A stretch of DNA of 64,000 nucleotides, taken from Oceanospirillum sp048268485 (lineage in GTDB: Bacteria; Pseudomonadota; Gammaproteobacteria; Pseudomonadales; Halomonadaceae). The translations under genes were made by a program, and so were the position numbers. Position 1 is the stretch's first letter. Each line of letters opens with the position of its first letter. The stretch covers positions 1 to 64,000 of the forward strand of contig JBLWVL010000018.1 of the NCBI GenBank assembly GCA_048268485.1, read 5' to 3'. Positions 52,198-59,466 of the stretch are shown in pieces. Below the pieces are notes generated by a model. The model was given only the letters and a program-made list of their open reading frames with translations. It was not told the DNA's origin and did not search any database.

Positions 52198-54777
52198 TTA
52201 TCCTTTTGCCAACGCTTTCAGTTCATAGAGTAGCTCAAGGGCCTGACGGGGTGTCAGATCATCCGGGGTGATGCTGCTTAGTTTTTCCAGAGCAGGATTC
52301 GGTTCTGTCACGGCAAACAGGTCATCCTGTACTGGAGTGTAAACCGTCTGCACCTGAGGGCCTTTCTGACTGTCCAGTTGTTCCAGTTGAACCAGCTTTT
52401 CTCTGGCCTGGCTGACTACGTTGTGAGGAATACCCGCCAGTTTTGCCACCTGTAAACCATAACTCTGACTGGCAGGGCCTTCCTGTACCTTATGCATAAA
52501 GATAATGTTGTCGTTATGTTCGGTGGCGTTCAGGTGCAGGTTCATCACGCCGTCAAACTGTTCCGGCAGGGCGGTCAGTTCGAAATAGTGGGTGGCAAAC
52601 AGAGTGTAAGCTCGTAGTTTCTGTGCCAGATGTGCAGCGCAGGCCCAGGCCAGTGACAAGCCATCAAAGGTGCTGGTGCCGCGGCCAATTTCATCCATCA
52701 GTACCAGGGAGCAAGGTGTGGCATTGTTAAGGATATTAGCCGTTTCGGTCATCTCCACCATAAAGGTCGAGCGTCCGCTGGCCAGGTCATCAGATGAGCC
52801 GATACGGGTAAAGATTCGGTCGATAGGCCCGATCCGAGCGCTTTCCGCCGGAACATAACAGCCGGTGTGTGCCAGTAGCACGATCAGAGCGATCTGACGC
52901 ATATAGGTCGATTTACCACCCATATTCGGGCCGGTAATCACCGCCATACGGTCATCGTTACTGAACGTCAGGTCATTTGGAACAAAGGGCTGATCGGAAA
53001 CCTGTTCCACTACCGGGTGGCGGCCACCTTCGATCAGAATGCCGTTATCGCGCATTAGCGACGGGCGGGAGAAATTCAGCGTCTCCGCGCGCTCAGCAAA
53101 GTTATTCAGGGCATCCAGCTCTGACAGGGATACCGCCAGATTCTGCAGACCCATCAGGTTTTCGTTCAGCTGTTCGATCACCTGCTCGTACAGCGCTTTT
53201 TCCCTTGTTAGAGCGCGGGATTTACTGCTCAGTACCTTGTCTTCAAACTCTTTCAGTTCCGGGGTGATAAAGCGCTCGGCATTTTTCAGAGTCTGACGGC
53301 GGATATAGTGCGCCGGAGCCTGATCGGATTGCGCGCGGCTGATCTCGATGTAATAGCCGTGTACCCGGTTATAGCCCACTTTCAGTGTAGACAAGCCGGT
53401 GGTGGCTTTTTCCTGCTCCTCCAGGCGAATCAGGAAGTCACCAGCGTGTTCACTCAGCTGGCGCAGCTCATCCAGCTCGGCATCAAAACCATCGGCGATC
53501 ACACCGCCATCACGGATTACCACTGGCGGATTATCGATAATCGCCCGGGCCAGCAGGTCAGCTTCTTTGGGGAAGTCGATAATTGTTTCCCGCAGATGAT
53601 CCAGCGCGGATTCCTGAATACTGCTCAGCAGCGCGGTTAGCTCCGGCAGTTCACTCAGAGCATCCCGAAGACGGGCCAGATCCCGTGGGCGGGCACTGCG
53701 CAGGGCAACGCGGGCAAGAATACGTTCAATATCACCGATCGCTTTCAGGTGATCGTAAATACCTTGCCACTGAAAGCTATCCTGAATCGCCTGCACACAG
53801 GACTGACGCAGATGCAGCTGATCGTGACAGCGGATCGGACGGTTCAGCCAGCGGCGCAGCTGACGGCTGCCCATGGCGGTTGCGGTGTTATCCAGTACCG
53901 AGGCCAGGGTATTTTCGGTACCACCGCCCAGATTGGTGTCGATCTCCAGATTGCGGCGGCTGGCGGCATCGATCTGAATACACTCATCCCGGGATTCTTC
54001 CTGCAGGGCACGTACATGGGGCAGGCCGGTACGTTGAGTGTCCTTAACGTACTCCAGAAGAGCACCAGCAGCACCGATCGCCACCTCCAGTTGCTGACAA
54101 CCAAAACCCGCCAGATCACGGGTTTCAAACTGACGGCACAGCTGAGTGGTGGCGCTTTCTGTGTCAAACTGCCAAGGTGGGATCTGCCGGGCTCCTTTAC
54201 GCTGGCTTATCTGAGCTTCAAAAACCTCACCTTCATCCAGGAGTAGTTCCGCCGGGTCCAGGCGCTGAATCTCGGCTAATAAAGCGGATTCTTCATTTAG
54301 TTCCTGTACGGTAAAGCGGCCACTGGTGACATCCAGCGCCGACAGGCCAAACAGATCGCCACGACGGGTCAGGGATACCAGCAGATTGTCTTTGCGCTCG
54401 TCCAGAAGCGCTTCATCACTGACCGTGCCCGGTGTCAGCACCCGTACCACTTTACGTTCCACCGGGCCTTTGCTGGTGGCCGGATCACCGATCTGCTCCG
54501 CAATCGCCACCGACAGACCACCGCGCACCAGGCGTGCCAGATAGTTTTCTGCCGCATGGAAAGGAATACCCGCCATAGGAATCGGCTGACCACCGGATTT
54601 GCCCCGTGCCGTCAGGGTAATGTCCAGCAGACTGGCTGCTTTTTTGGCGTCATCAAAAAACAGTTCGTAAAAATCCCCCATACGATAAAAAACAAGCTCG
54701 TTCGGGTGATCTTTTTTGATGCTGAAGTACTGTTGCATCATTGGTGTATGTTGCTGCTGTTTTTCGATGTTTTTCAC
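52198..54777 (-). CDS. mutS: DNA mismatch repair protein MutS
   Basis: An 859-residue mismatch-recognition ATPase. The mismatch-binding loop YRMGDFYELFFDDA has the Phe and Glu of the F-x-E motif near residue 40. The connector, lever and clamp domains follow. The ATPase has Walker A TGPNMGGKSTYMRQIA near residue 618 and Walker B VLMDEIGRGTSTFDG. The C-terminal helix-turn-helix and beta-clamp/MutL region end at ELKALAKG. Start at 54777. The island that starts upstream of it separates it from cinA-recA, which normally lie next to mutS in related genomes. Confidence 0.97.
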   Translation of the reverse strand: MKNIEKQQQHTPMMQQYFSIKKDHPNELVFYRMGDFYELFFDDAKKAASLLDITLTARGKSGGQPIPMAGIPFHAAENYLARLVRGGLSVAIAEQIGDPATSKGPVERKVVRVLTPGTVSDEALLDERKDNLLVSLTRRGDLFGLSALDVTSGRFTVQELNEESALLAEIQRLDPAELLLDEGEVFEAQISQRKGARQIPPWQFDTESATTQLCRQFETRDLAGFGCQQLEVAIGAAGALLEYVKDTQRTGLPHVRALQEESRDECIQIDAASRRNLEIDTNLGGGTENTLASVLDNTATAMGSRQLRRWLNRPIRCHDQLHLRQSCVQAIQDSFQWQGIYDHLKAIGDIERILARVALRSARPRDLARLRDALSELPELTALLSSIQESALDHLRETIIDFPKEADLLARAIIDNPPVVIRDGGVIADGFDAELDELRQLSEHAGDFLIRLEEQEKATTGLSTLKVGYNRVHGYYIEISRAQSDQAPAHYIRRQTLKNAERFITPELKEFEDKVLSSKSRALTREKALYEQVIEQLNENLMGLQNLAVSLSELDALNNFAERAETLNFSRPSLMRDNGILIEGGRHPVVEQVSDQPFVPNDLTFSNDDRMAVITGPNMGGKSTYMRQIALIVLLAHTGCYVPAESARIGPIDRIFTRIGSSDDLASGRSTFMVEMTETANILNNATPCSLVLMDEIGRGTSTFDGLSLAWACAAHLAQKLRAYTLFATHYFELTALPEQFDGVMNLHLNATEHNDNIIFMHKVQEGPASQSYGLQVAKLAGIPHNVVSQAREKLVQLEQLDSQKGPQVQTVYTPVQDDLFAVTEPNPALEKLSSITPDDLTPRQALELLYELKALAKG

Positions 54778-54880
54778 GGGCTTAGCCTGTATTACATATT
54801 GATTTTAAAGGGAAAAATATATTTCCGTTGTCTCTGTTAGTCCCACTAAGATTCATAAAATTTCATGAAATCCCATCTTT

Positions 54881-54953
54881 TGGTGTAGCAAGTGGTGTAG
54901 CAAAAGCTGTTTTTTCGATCTTTTAGATGAGCAGAGGTCAGAATTTGCTACAC
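54881..54953. promoter_or_regulatory. GTGTAGCA repeats upstream of the integrase
   Basis: TGGTGTAGCA occurs at 54881-54890 and again at 54893-54902 in direct orientation, and its inverted core TGCTACAC at 54946-54953. Such clustered short repeats just upstream of an integrase can be arm-type binding sites or part of the attachment site. No tRNA is next to them. Confidence 0.45.
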
Positions 54954-55015
54954 TAAGGTTTTAACTTCAGCCAATAACTTCCAAGTGTGAAAACTGGATA
55001 AACTGAGACGGTAGA

Positions 55016-56305
55016 ATGAGCGCGAGGCAGAATAACAAACCTCTATCAACCAAGGCAATTGAGCACTTGAAACCAGATGGATCAACTCTCTCTGATACAG
55101 GTGAACACCAAGGCTTGAGAGTTCGATCTGGTAAGACTGGTAAAAAGACGTTCACCTATCGTTTCCGAAGTCCTCTGACCAATAAAATCACACAAATTAA
55201 GCTAGGCGTTTTCCCTTCGCTCACCCTTCAACAGGCCCGCTTGAAATTAGTAGAGCTCAAAAACCTCAGAAATCAGGGGATATGCCCAGCAGCAAAGTTA
55301 AAGGCAGATGAAGAAGAGGAAAAAAGAAAACGAGAGATCAATAACGTTACGGTTAAAGGGATTGTAGACCTGTACTTAGAAGAATATATCGAGGATAAAA
55401 GGCTTCCCAATGGCCGTATCCAAAAAGGTGCTCGGAAGCCAAAAGGGCAGGCAGATGTGAGGCGTACGCTCTATAACAACCCTGTCAAAGTTCTGGGGAA
55501 GCGGGTGGCTGCAAGTATCACAAGGAAGGATATTGTTGATCTGATAAATGACATTGCCAATGTCAGAGGAAGTAAAGTCCAGGCTGGCAATGTGATGAGA
55601 GAGCTTCTGGCCGCTTTTGAGTTTGCCATTGGTCGGGGGTTCTTGCCTGAAGACTTTATTAACCCTGTAGTGCTTGCTAAATCAAGCCTTCGTCAGATGC
55701 GCCTGAAACTTACGCCAACTAAGGGAAACCGGGTTTTGGATGATGAAGAGCTGTCCAAATTACTGGTTTGGCTACCGGGTTCGGCTTTCACGCCAAATGT
55801 GAAAAATATACTTCGGCTGGCGCTATGGACGGGATGTCGTACCGGCGAGATTTGCTCAAGCGCTTGGAAGGATTACGATCTTGATGCTGGAACGTTACAC
55901 TTAAAGGACACCAAAAATGAAGCAGATCGCTACGTCCAGCTTCCAAGGCAAGCTGTGGATTTTCTACGGGGGTGGGGGCTGCAAACTGGAGATTACCCAT
56001 TTGAGTCTGCGCGTCTTGGAAAACCTGTTCAGCAAAAGCAGCTAAGTATCAGCACGTATAACCTTCGTCAGACGAATCGAATGATCGACTTGCCTACTTG
56101 GACTCCTCACGATCTAAGAAGAACAGTTCGGACTGGGTTGTCACGGCTGGGATGTCCATCGGAGGTTGCAGAAGCGATCCTTGGTCATTCCAAAAAAGGA
56201 ATCGAGGGAACTTATAACCTACACCGCTATGAAAGTGAATGTAGGGAGTGGCTTCAAAGATGGGCCGATCACCTAGATGTGCTGGTTTCCCTAGACAGTC
56301 AGTGA
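55016..56305 (+). CDS. Tyrosine-type integrase (DUF4102 family)
   Basis: A 429-residue phage/P4-like integrase. The N-terminal DUF4102 arm-binding domain (about 10-90) is LSTKAIEHLKPDGSTLSDTGEHQGLRVRS and TQIKLGVFPSLTLQQARLKLVEL. The catalytic domain carries the conserved Arg in WTGCRTGEICSSAW near residue 275, a Lys in LKDTKNEADRYVQLP, HDLRRTVRTGLSRLG near residue 365, LGHSKKGI and the catalytic Tyr in GTYN near residue 397. All key residues are present, so it should be active. It is the first gene of the island and reads away from mutS. Confidence 0.94.
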   Translation: MSARQNNKPLSTKAIEHLKPDGSTLSDTGEHQGLRVRSGKTGKKTFTYRFRSPLTNKITQIKLGVFPSLTLQQARLKLVELKNLRNQGICPAAKLKADEEEEKRKREINNVTVKGIVDLYLEEYIEDKRLPNGRIQKGARKPKGQADVRRTLYNNPVKVLGKRVAASITRKDIVDLINDIANVRGSKVQAGNVMRELLAAFEFAIGRGFLPEDFINPVVLAKSSLRQMRLKLTPTKGNRVLDDEELSKLLVWLPGSAFTPNVKNILRLALWTGCRTGEICSSAWKDYDLDAGTLHLKDTKNEADRYVQLPRQAVDFLRGWGLQTGDYPFESARLGKPVQQKQLSISTYNLRQTNRMIDLPTWTPHDLRRTVRTGLSRLGCPSEVAEAILGHSKKGIEGTYNLHRYESECREWLQRWADHLDVLVSLDSQ

Positions 56306-56322
56306 GTCAGCCTATAGGGTGT

Positions 56323-56442
56323 TTGCGCGGTATTGCGCGGTATTGCGCGGTATTGCGCGGTATTGCGCGGTATTGCGCGGTATTGCGCGGTATTGCGCGG
56401 TATTGCGCGGTATTGCGCGGTATTGCGCGGTATTGCGCGGTA
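56323..56442. repeat. Tandem repeat of a 10-bp unit, about 12 copies
   Basis: Eleven full perfect copies of TATTGCGCGG (56331-56440) with a partial copy (TTGCGCGG) before and TA after. No variation between copies. The unit is one helical turn long and GC-rich (GCGC in each), between the ends of convergent genes (integrase stop at 56303-56305, HNH gene stop at 56454). No stop codon occurs in the repeat on either strand, so long spurious frames cross it. Perfect copies suggest recent expansion by slippage, and the count may vary among strains. Confidence 0.95.
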
Positions 56443-56453
56443 GGTAGTAGCTC

Positions 56454-57095
56454 TCAATCCTGCAGATTTGGAGATATGGGTTCAAACAGATTCTTAATCG
56501 TCGTCCAAAACTCCTCAAACCGGCCATTTGAATCTATCTGAAGGTAGTGTTCTACAAACTCATTAAGCTCTGATTCGTCTAGCTCTTCATCCAAAAATGG
56601 TTCAATCGCAGCGGCTCTTAAACTATTCAATTTGGGTAAGTCTAATCCAAGTTTTTTTATCGTGGTTTTTGCCTTCTGATTTCCATTTGAAGGATGAATT
56701 GTGCCGTCATGGTGGAATGTAAAACTCTGCTCGCACTCTTCCGACATAGGCGAAACCAGCAGGTTTTCGTCAAACCAGTCCTCTTTAAGGTTGCCACAAT
56801 GACGAGGTTCGCCCTTTTTAAGCTGATTTTGACAAGAGCATAGCAAGTTCTGGTAATCGAGAGGATCAACAGCAGGATCACTTTGTGGCTTGAAGTGTTC
56901 GATATGTGAATCGCGCTCCGATAAGCGTCGCTCACAGTAACAACAGATATAGCCTTGCTCTTCCATCAGGGCTGTTTTGACTGCAGCTTTCTCCTTGCCG
57001 CTAAGTTCATCATAAGTCGGTATCCAGTCATTATTGGCCAGCGACTTCCAGCGGGTCAGCTCATCGGGTTCTGGCCTCTTTGAAATGTACTTCAT
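56454..57095 (-). CDS. ptuB: Septu PtuB-type HNH endonuclease
   Basis: A 213-residue protein of the TIGR02646 HNH family. The zinc and nuclease core is YICCYCERRLSERDSHIEHFKPQSDPAVDPLDYQNLLCSCQ (residues about 50-90), with CxxC pairs and the HIEHFKP motif as the metal site. Its ATG overlaps the ATPase stop by four bases (57092-57095). This gene pair matches the Septu anti-phage system, in which PtuA (ATPase) controls PtuB (nuclease). The same pair occurs in type I retrons, but no reverse transcriptase is visible here. The tandem repeat starts 12 bp past its stop. Confidence 0.85.
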   Translation of the reverse strand: MKYISKRPEPDELTRWKSLANNDWIPTYDELSGKEKAAVKTALMEEQGYICCYCERRLSERDSHIEHFKPQSDPAVDPLDYQNLLCSCQNQLKKGEPRHCGNLKEDWFDENLLVSPMSEECEQSFTFHHDGTIHPSNGNQKAKTTIKKLGLDLPKLNSLRAAAIEPFLDEELDESELNEFVEHYLQIDSNGRFEEFWTTIKNLFEPISPNLQD

Positions 57096-58366
57096 TTACC
57101 AATGATCCCTTTCCGCTTGATTAGAACAGATGCTTTTACCAGCTCAGGATCAGAGCCAATTTGCTGCTGAAGAGACTCAATACCTTGTAAGGCCTGTTCT
57201 ATGTTTCCTTCTTTAATTTGTTGATACAACTGCTTCAGATCGGCAAATACATCGTCAGGCCTTGTTGTCTCCAGTCCCATGATATCTTCTAAAATGCGAT
57301 CAACATTTTTGCCGTAGGACTCATCTACTTCGATCTTCTCTAGCGTGCCATCTTCCATTCTCAGAAGGTGGAGGTGTTTTGGTTGAACATGAGTAATGAC
57401 ATGAGGCGAATGCGTTGAGACCAGGAATTGGCAGTTTGGAAAAACCTTGCGAAGGTTAGGGATCAGCATTCGTTGCCATTTGGGGTGCAAATGCAGATCG
57501 ACCTCGTCGATCAGGACGATACCGTCACCCTCTAATGGGTTGTCTCGCAATGGGTTGGCAATCGCTAGTCGTCGGGCTAAGTCTCCAATCATCGCCATCA
57601 GGCACTTTTCGCCATCAGATAACTGATTAACAGTTAAGCGCTTGCCGTGTTTTTCAACCTCCATACGCAGAGGTTTGCGTCGAACGGTCAGGTTCTTAAA
57701 CTCAGGCATGAAGGTGGAAAGAGCATGCCTTACGGCGCTTAGTTGAGGGTCTGGGAAGGCGTAACCCTCAGGTTTAACCAGGTCATCCTGATAGCGACGA
57801 TATTCATTTTCCAGATCTTCTCGATCACGAAACCACTCGAAAAAGGTTCGAAAGTTAGCGCCGCTAGTCAGCGATTCATCATAAGCATCTAAAAGCTCGA
57901 ACTGATGGGAGCTTCGGATTCGCAAGGGGATATCCAAAACGGCTCTATTAACAGGAAAGTATGCCATCAATGGCAAGTTCACTTGGCCGTTGCCTTGAGT
58001 GATAAGGGACTGGAATTTTTTTGCCTGTTCTGTCGCACTCACTAAGACAGATGCATGTTCTTTTTTACTATGGCCTGACCTGGCTTTTGCTAGGCTCCAC
58101 GCGAACGGTTGTTTGTCTTCACAGACAATTTCAATATTTGAGATACTGGTGCCGTTACGGATATCTGCTTCGGTAATAGGTCTCCCGGAAGCAGTTGTAC
58201 TGCGAATCCTATTGACCAGCCAAGAGAGCATGATTGCTCCCGCGTCCAGAACGCTGGATTTACCTGCGCCGTTCATCCCAACAAACACATTTAACTGCTT
58301 ATCAAGTTTTAGGGGTAGCTTTTCGGCACCTCTAAAGTTGATTAGCGTAATCTCGGAAATGTGCAT
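57092..58366 (-). CDS. ptuA: Septu PtuA-type AAA/RecF-like ATPase
   Basis: A 424-residue SMC/ABC-type ATPase. Walker A is FVGMNGAGKSSVLDAG near residue 30. The ABC signature is NQLSDGEKCLMAMIGDLARR near residue 250, Walker B is GIVLIDEVDLHLHPKWQ near residue 285, and the H-loop is VSTHSPHVITHV near residue 318. A central helical insert lies between. It is the first gene of a two-gene operon with the HNH gene (4-bp overlap). In Septu, ATP-bound PtuA oligomers hold the nuclease partner and are thought to release it on infection; the trigger is not known here. Confidence 0.88.
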   Translation of the reverse strand: MHISEITLINFRGAEKLPLKLDKQLNVFVGMNGAGKSSVLDAGAIMLSWLVNRIRSTTASGRPITEADIRNGTSISNIEIVCEDKQPFAWSLAKARSGHSKKEHASVLVSATEQAKKFQSLITQGNGQVNLPLMAYFPVNRAVLDIPLRIRSSHQFELLDAYDESLTSGANFRTFFEWFRDREDLENEYRRYQDDLVKPEGYAFPDPQLSAVRHALSTFMPEFKNLTVRRKPLRMEVEKHGKRLTVNQLSDGEKCLMAMIGDLARRLAIANPLRDNPLEGDGIVLIDEVDLHLHPKWQRMLIPNLRKVFPNCQFLVSTHSPHVITHVQPKHLHLLRMEDGTLEKIEVDESYGKNVDRILEDIMGLETTRPDDVFADLKQLYQQIKEGNIEQALQGIESLQQQIGSDPELVKASVLIKRKGIIGK

Positions 58367-58563
58367 GTCAGGCTCCCATCTGGTGGTTAAAGTTATGAGT
58401 TTATCATGCAGTTGATTGCGTTCTGCATGATTTTAATACGTTAATGCTCGATGTTTCTAACACGATATTCTATATGGTGTCATCGACCTTGATCGATGGG
58501 TGGCTGAGAGTTAGTTGAAAATGTTGCTACACGTAAATAGTGAAATTTACCTTGGTGTGAATT

Positions 58564-58743
58564 ATGAATGACGAAAAGTTTAGTGAACTGCTTGCCAGTG
58601 TTAAGCAGGCCGATTTGATTATCAAAGGTTCTGTTGAGCCTGACCGGCTTACTGAGTATCACACACCACAGGACAGAGATCTTTCTGAAGAGTGTTCGCA
58701 GGCAGAAGAAATAACTCCCAGCTCACGAAGTCAGAAGAGCTAG
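58564..58743 (+). CDS. Small antitoxin-like fragment (59 residues)
   Basis: A 59-residue frame beginning MNDEKFSELLASVKQADLIIKG. The first 30 residues resemble the N-terminal arm of XRE-type antitoxins such as NadS/HigA (consensus pattern with ELL-SVK-A and G-x-EP), but the helix-turn-helix that should follow is replaced by a short Ser/Glu-rich tail. It may be a remnant or a peptide of its own. The ribosome site is weak. It lies between the Septu operon (opposite strand) and the recombinase. Confidence 0.35.
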   Translation: MNDEKFSELLASVKQADLIIKGSVEPDRLTEYHTPQDRDLSEECSQAEEITPSSRSQKS

Positions 58744-58775
58744 CCATTCATTTTTGCAGGCTTCCCTAAAGTTTC

Positions 58776-58879
58776 TGTTCATAACTCTTTTTTGCTAATT
58801 GAACATTGTTCGTATCTTATTTTTGTAAGTTGTGAACGCTTCGCTATAATGTGTTCAAAACTTATAAGATTTGTGCGCA
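58776..58879. promoter_or_regulatory. res-like site and autoregulated promoter of the serine recombinase
   Basis: Three spaced inverted repeats with TGTTC arms: 58776-58805 (TGTTCA...TGAACA), 58807-58838 (TGTTCG...GTGAACG) and 58852-58879 (TGTTCA...TGCGCA), the last with a central TTATAA. Their size (28-32 bp) and arms recall resolvase subsites of the Tn3 type. A promoter (TTGTAA, 16-bp spacer, TATAAT at 58845-58850) lies within them, so the recombinase may repress itself. Confidence 0.55.
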
Positions 58880-58901
58880 TGAAAAATAGGAGGCGAGCTG
58901 G

Positions 58902-59456
58902 ATGAGTGACCTGATCGGTTGGGCAAGGGTTTCGTCGGTAGGGCAGGATCTGGCGGGACAGGTTGAAGAGTTAAAAGCGGCGGGTTGTAAGAAGATTTTT
59001 CAGGGTAAGCATTCCGGTAAGGCGGAAAGCAACCAAAGTGCTTTGGATGAGATGCTGGCCTACATCCGGGAGGGCGATACCTTGGTCATCACCAAACTCG
59101 ACCGGTTAGGCCGATCTTTGAAGCAAGTATTGGAAGTGGTGGATCTGCTACGAGATAAAGGCGTGACCCTAAAAGCACTACATCAATCTATTGATACCAG
59201 CAAAAGCGATCCGATGAACACCGCCATGCTGCAGCTATTGGGGATGTTTGCCGAGATGGAGCGCAATTTTATTGTTGAGCGTACCTGGGCCGGTAAAGAA
59301 GGCTCTGGTAACTTTGGTGGCCGAAAGCCACGACTAACACCGCAGCAAAAAGGTGAAGTACGGCTGCTTTTCAGCCAAGGTGCGTCTAAAGCCAAACTGG
59401 CCAGACGGTTCAATGTCAGCCGGATGACTATTATGCGGACAGTTGAAACTGATTAA
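58902..59456 (+). CDS. Serine recombinase (resolvase/invertase family)
   Basis: A 184-residue small serine recombinase. The catalytic Ser is in GWARVSSVGQDLAGQ near residue 10-12. Further family blocks are ITKLDRLGRSLKQVLEVVDLL, MLQLLGMFAEMERNFIVERTWAG and a C-terminal helix-turn-helix (GASKAKLARRFNVSRMTIMRTVE). Length fits Tn3-type resolvases and invertases. AGGAGGC precedes the ATG at 58902. res-like repeats lie just upstream. It ends ten bases before the helicase stop on the other strand. Confidence 0.93.
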   Translation: MSDLIGWARVSSVGQDLAGQVEELKAAGCKKIFQGKHSGKAESNQSALDEMLAYIREGDTLVITKLDRLGRSLKQVLEVVDLLRDKGVTLKALHQSIDTSKSDPMNTAMLQLLGMFAEMERNFIVERTWAGKEGSGNFGGRKPRLTPQQKGEVRLLFSQGASKAKLARRFNVSRMTIMRTVETD

Positions 59457-59466
59457 AAATATAATT

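Noticed and set aside
56323..56442. Considered as a CRISPR array
   Set aside because: The units are contiguous 10-mers with no spacers, and there are no cas genes.
56248..56541. Frame reading through the 10-bp repeat
   Set aside because: The repeat has no stop codon in any frame and gives a repeated artificial peptide. It overlaps the integrase end and the HNH gene end.
56454..58900. Considered as a retron (type I with PtuAB-like effectors)
   Set aside because: No reverse transcriptase gene or msr/msd structure is seen on either side.
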